From Roseobacter sp. (lineage in GTDB: Bacteria > Pseudomonadota > Alphaproteobacteria > Rhodobacterales > Rhodobacteraceae): a stretch of DNA of 7,243 bases. Positions 6,164-7,243 of this stretch are shown piece after piece. The notes under the pieces were generated by a model that ran no database searches, was not told the origin of the DNA, and saw only the letters and a program-made list of their open reading frames with translations. The stretch lies in NCBI GenBank assembly GCA_024636425.1, contig JAGXHB010000085.1:1-7243 (forward strand), read 5' to 3'. The first letter of the stretch is position 1, and each line of letters starts with the position of its first letter. The position numbers and the translations under genes were made by a program.

Positions 6164-6169
6164 TCCTGA

Positions 6170-7243
6170 ATGGATGTCTTGGCCCCTTTGCTGCTGGACA
6201 GGTTCTCCGAACCGACTCTGATGGCACTGGCGGGGCTGGTCGGCGGCATCCTGTTGGGACTTGCCGCGCGGATGGGCCGCTTTTGCACATTGGGTGCCAT
6301 CGAAGACCTTTATTATGGGGCAAGCTCTGTCCGCTTCGCGATGTGGGGCATAGCACTTGGCGTGGCCATCATCGGGACGTTCACCCTGGCCGGAGCGGGT
6401 CTGCTCAGCCTGCCCGATACGCTCTATCTGCGGCTTGCGTGGAACCCGTGGGCCAGCGTGGCGGGCGGTCTGATGTTCGGCTACGGCATGGCGCTTGCGG
6501 GCAATTGCGGCTACGGCGCGCTGGCCCGTATGGGGTGCGGTGATCTGCGGTCGATGATGATCGTGGGCGTCATGGGCGTGGCCGCCTATGTCGCGTTGGG
6601 CGGCCCGCTGTCGACCCTGCGGCTTGCCGTCTTTCCAATTTCCGATGCCGGTCCCGTTCCGCAAAGCCTTGCCGTGCTGCTGGCCCCTGCCTTCGGGGCG
6701 AGCGTGAGTGCGACCGGCATCGCCATCGGGTGCATCACCCTTGTCGTCACCCTGCTTCACAAGGGTCTGCGCGCCCATCCTTGGTCGATATTCTGGGGTG
6801 CTGTCGTCGGCGTCGCCATCTGTTCCGGCTGGGCCTTCACACAGTGGATCACCTCGAACGGGTTTGACCGCACGCTTGTCTTGTCGCACACATTTACGGC
6901 CCCCGTGGGGGAAACACTGCTTTACGTCATGACCTCGTCGGGGAACTCCGTCAGCTTTGGCACGGGGTCGGTTCTGGGCGTCGTGCTTGGGGCGTTTCTG
7001 GGATGCCTGATCAAGGGGCATATGCGATGGGAAGCCTGCGAAGACCCTCGCGAATTGCGCCGCCAACTGGGTGGAGCCGTTCTCATGGGATTTGGCGCGG
7101 TGATCGCGATCGGATGCAGTGTCGGACAGGGGCTGTCGGCGTTTTCGGTGCTGGCCTACGGCGCGCCGATTACCCTGGCCTCGATCGTTGCAGGCGCGGC
7201 CATCGGGCTGCGGCAGTTGATCGTCGGCTTTCGCGGTATCGCC
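6170..7243 (+). CDS. soxT: SoxT, YeeE/YedE-type sulfur transporter (3' end cut off by window)
   Basis: Multi-pass inner-membrane protein of the YeeE/YedE sulfur-transport family (Sulf_transp/DUF395), thought to import thiosulfate or related sulfane sulfur. 358 codons are visible and the frame is open at the edge. The three cysteine motifs of the family are present: GRFCTLGA (C39), YGMALAGNCGYGAL (C113) and AIGCSVGQG (C316), equivalent to the three cysteines that line the thiosulfate path in the known YeeE structure. The start ATG 6170 lies six bases after the soxR stop with no clear ribosome-binding site, so translation is probably coupled to soxR; ATG 6174 is out of frame. The equivalent gene next to soxR in Paracoccus is called soxT. 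The substrate and direction are not settled by sequence. Confidence 0.88.
   Translation, partial: MDVLAPLLLDRFSEPTLMALAGLVGGILLGLAARMGRFCTLGAIEDLYYGASSVRFAMWGIALGVAIIGTFTLAGAGLLSLPDTLYLRLAWNPWASVAGGLMFGYGMALAGNCGYGALARMGCGDLRSMMIVGVMGVAAYVALGGPLSTLRLAVFPISDAGPVPQSLAVLLAPAFGASVSATGIAIGCITLVVTLLHKGLRAHPWSIFWGAVVGVAICSGWAFTQWITSNGFDRTLVLSHTFTAPVGETLLYVMTSSGNSVSFGTGSVLGVVLGAFLGCLIKGHMRWEACEDPRELRRQLGGAVLMGFGAVIAIGCSVGQGLSAFSVLAYGAPITLASIVAGAAIGLRQLIVGFRGIA

Noticed and set aside
5783..7066. 427-codon open frame on the minus strand opposite soxR and soxT
   Set aside because: It is antisense to two clearly recognisable genes, its product is low-complexity and rich in R, H, Q, D and P, and it has no recognisable domain. 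Such frames are common shadows in GC-rich coding DNA.
1..7243. A wholly new multi-gene system
   Set aside because: Every gene matches the known sox cluster in content and order. The unexplained signals are confined to the intergenic gaps.

Overview
The window is almost entirely a sulfur-oxidation (sox) locus of the alphaproteobacterial, Paracoccus/Roseobacter type. Every gene in it belongs to the thiosulfate-oxidising Sox system or its reductant supply, control and sulfur import. Gene order (T-R-S diverging from V-W-X-Y-Z-A-B), moderately high GC and protein features all point to Rhodobacterales or a close relative. No mobile element, RNA gene or CRISPR array is visible.

Minus-strand arm, in transcription order from 5305 down to 1: soxV (CcdA-like membrane electron carrier), soxW (periplasmic thioredoxin), a 119-nt gap with a long operator-like inverted repeat, soxX (monohaem cytochrome c), soxY (Tat-exported sulfur carrier ending GGCGG), soxZ, soxA (dihaem cytochrome c), a 96-nt gap with a clear intrinsic terminator and a perfect 16-bp palindrome, then soxB (dimanganese sulfate thiohydrolase), which runs off the left edge. 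soxCD, expected beyond soxB in this lineage, would lie outside the window.

Plus-strand arm: soxS (small periplasmic thioredoxin), soxR (ArsR-family sulfane-sulfur-responsive repressor, unrelated to the MerR-family SoxR of E. coli), then soxT (YeeE/YedE-type sulfur transporter), which runs off the right edge.

How the genes work together: SoxAX couples thiosulfate to the C-terminal cysteine of SoxY in SoxYZ, SoxB hydrolyses the terminal sulfonate to sulfate, and SoxV with SoxW and SoxS carries reducing power across the membrane to keep the periplasmic thiols active. SoxR, with two cysteines at the SqrR sensing positions, probably represses from the soxS-soxV and soxW-soxX gaps. The second gap holds an ATTC-N8-GAAT site; the first holds three tandem copies of ATTCACAT. 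The protein families are well known, so the points of most interest are in the non-coding gaps: the tandem-repeat operator, the soxW-soxX dyad, and the terminator plus palindrome separating soxB from the rest of the operon.
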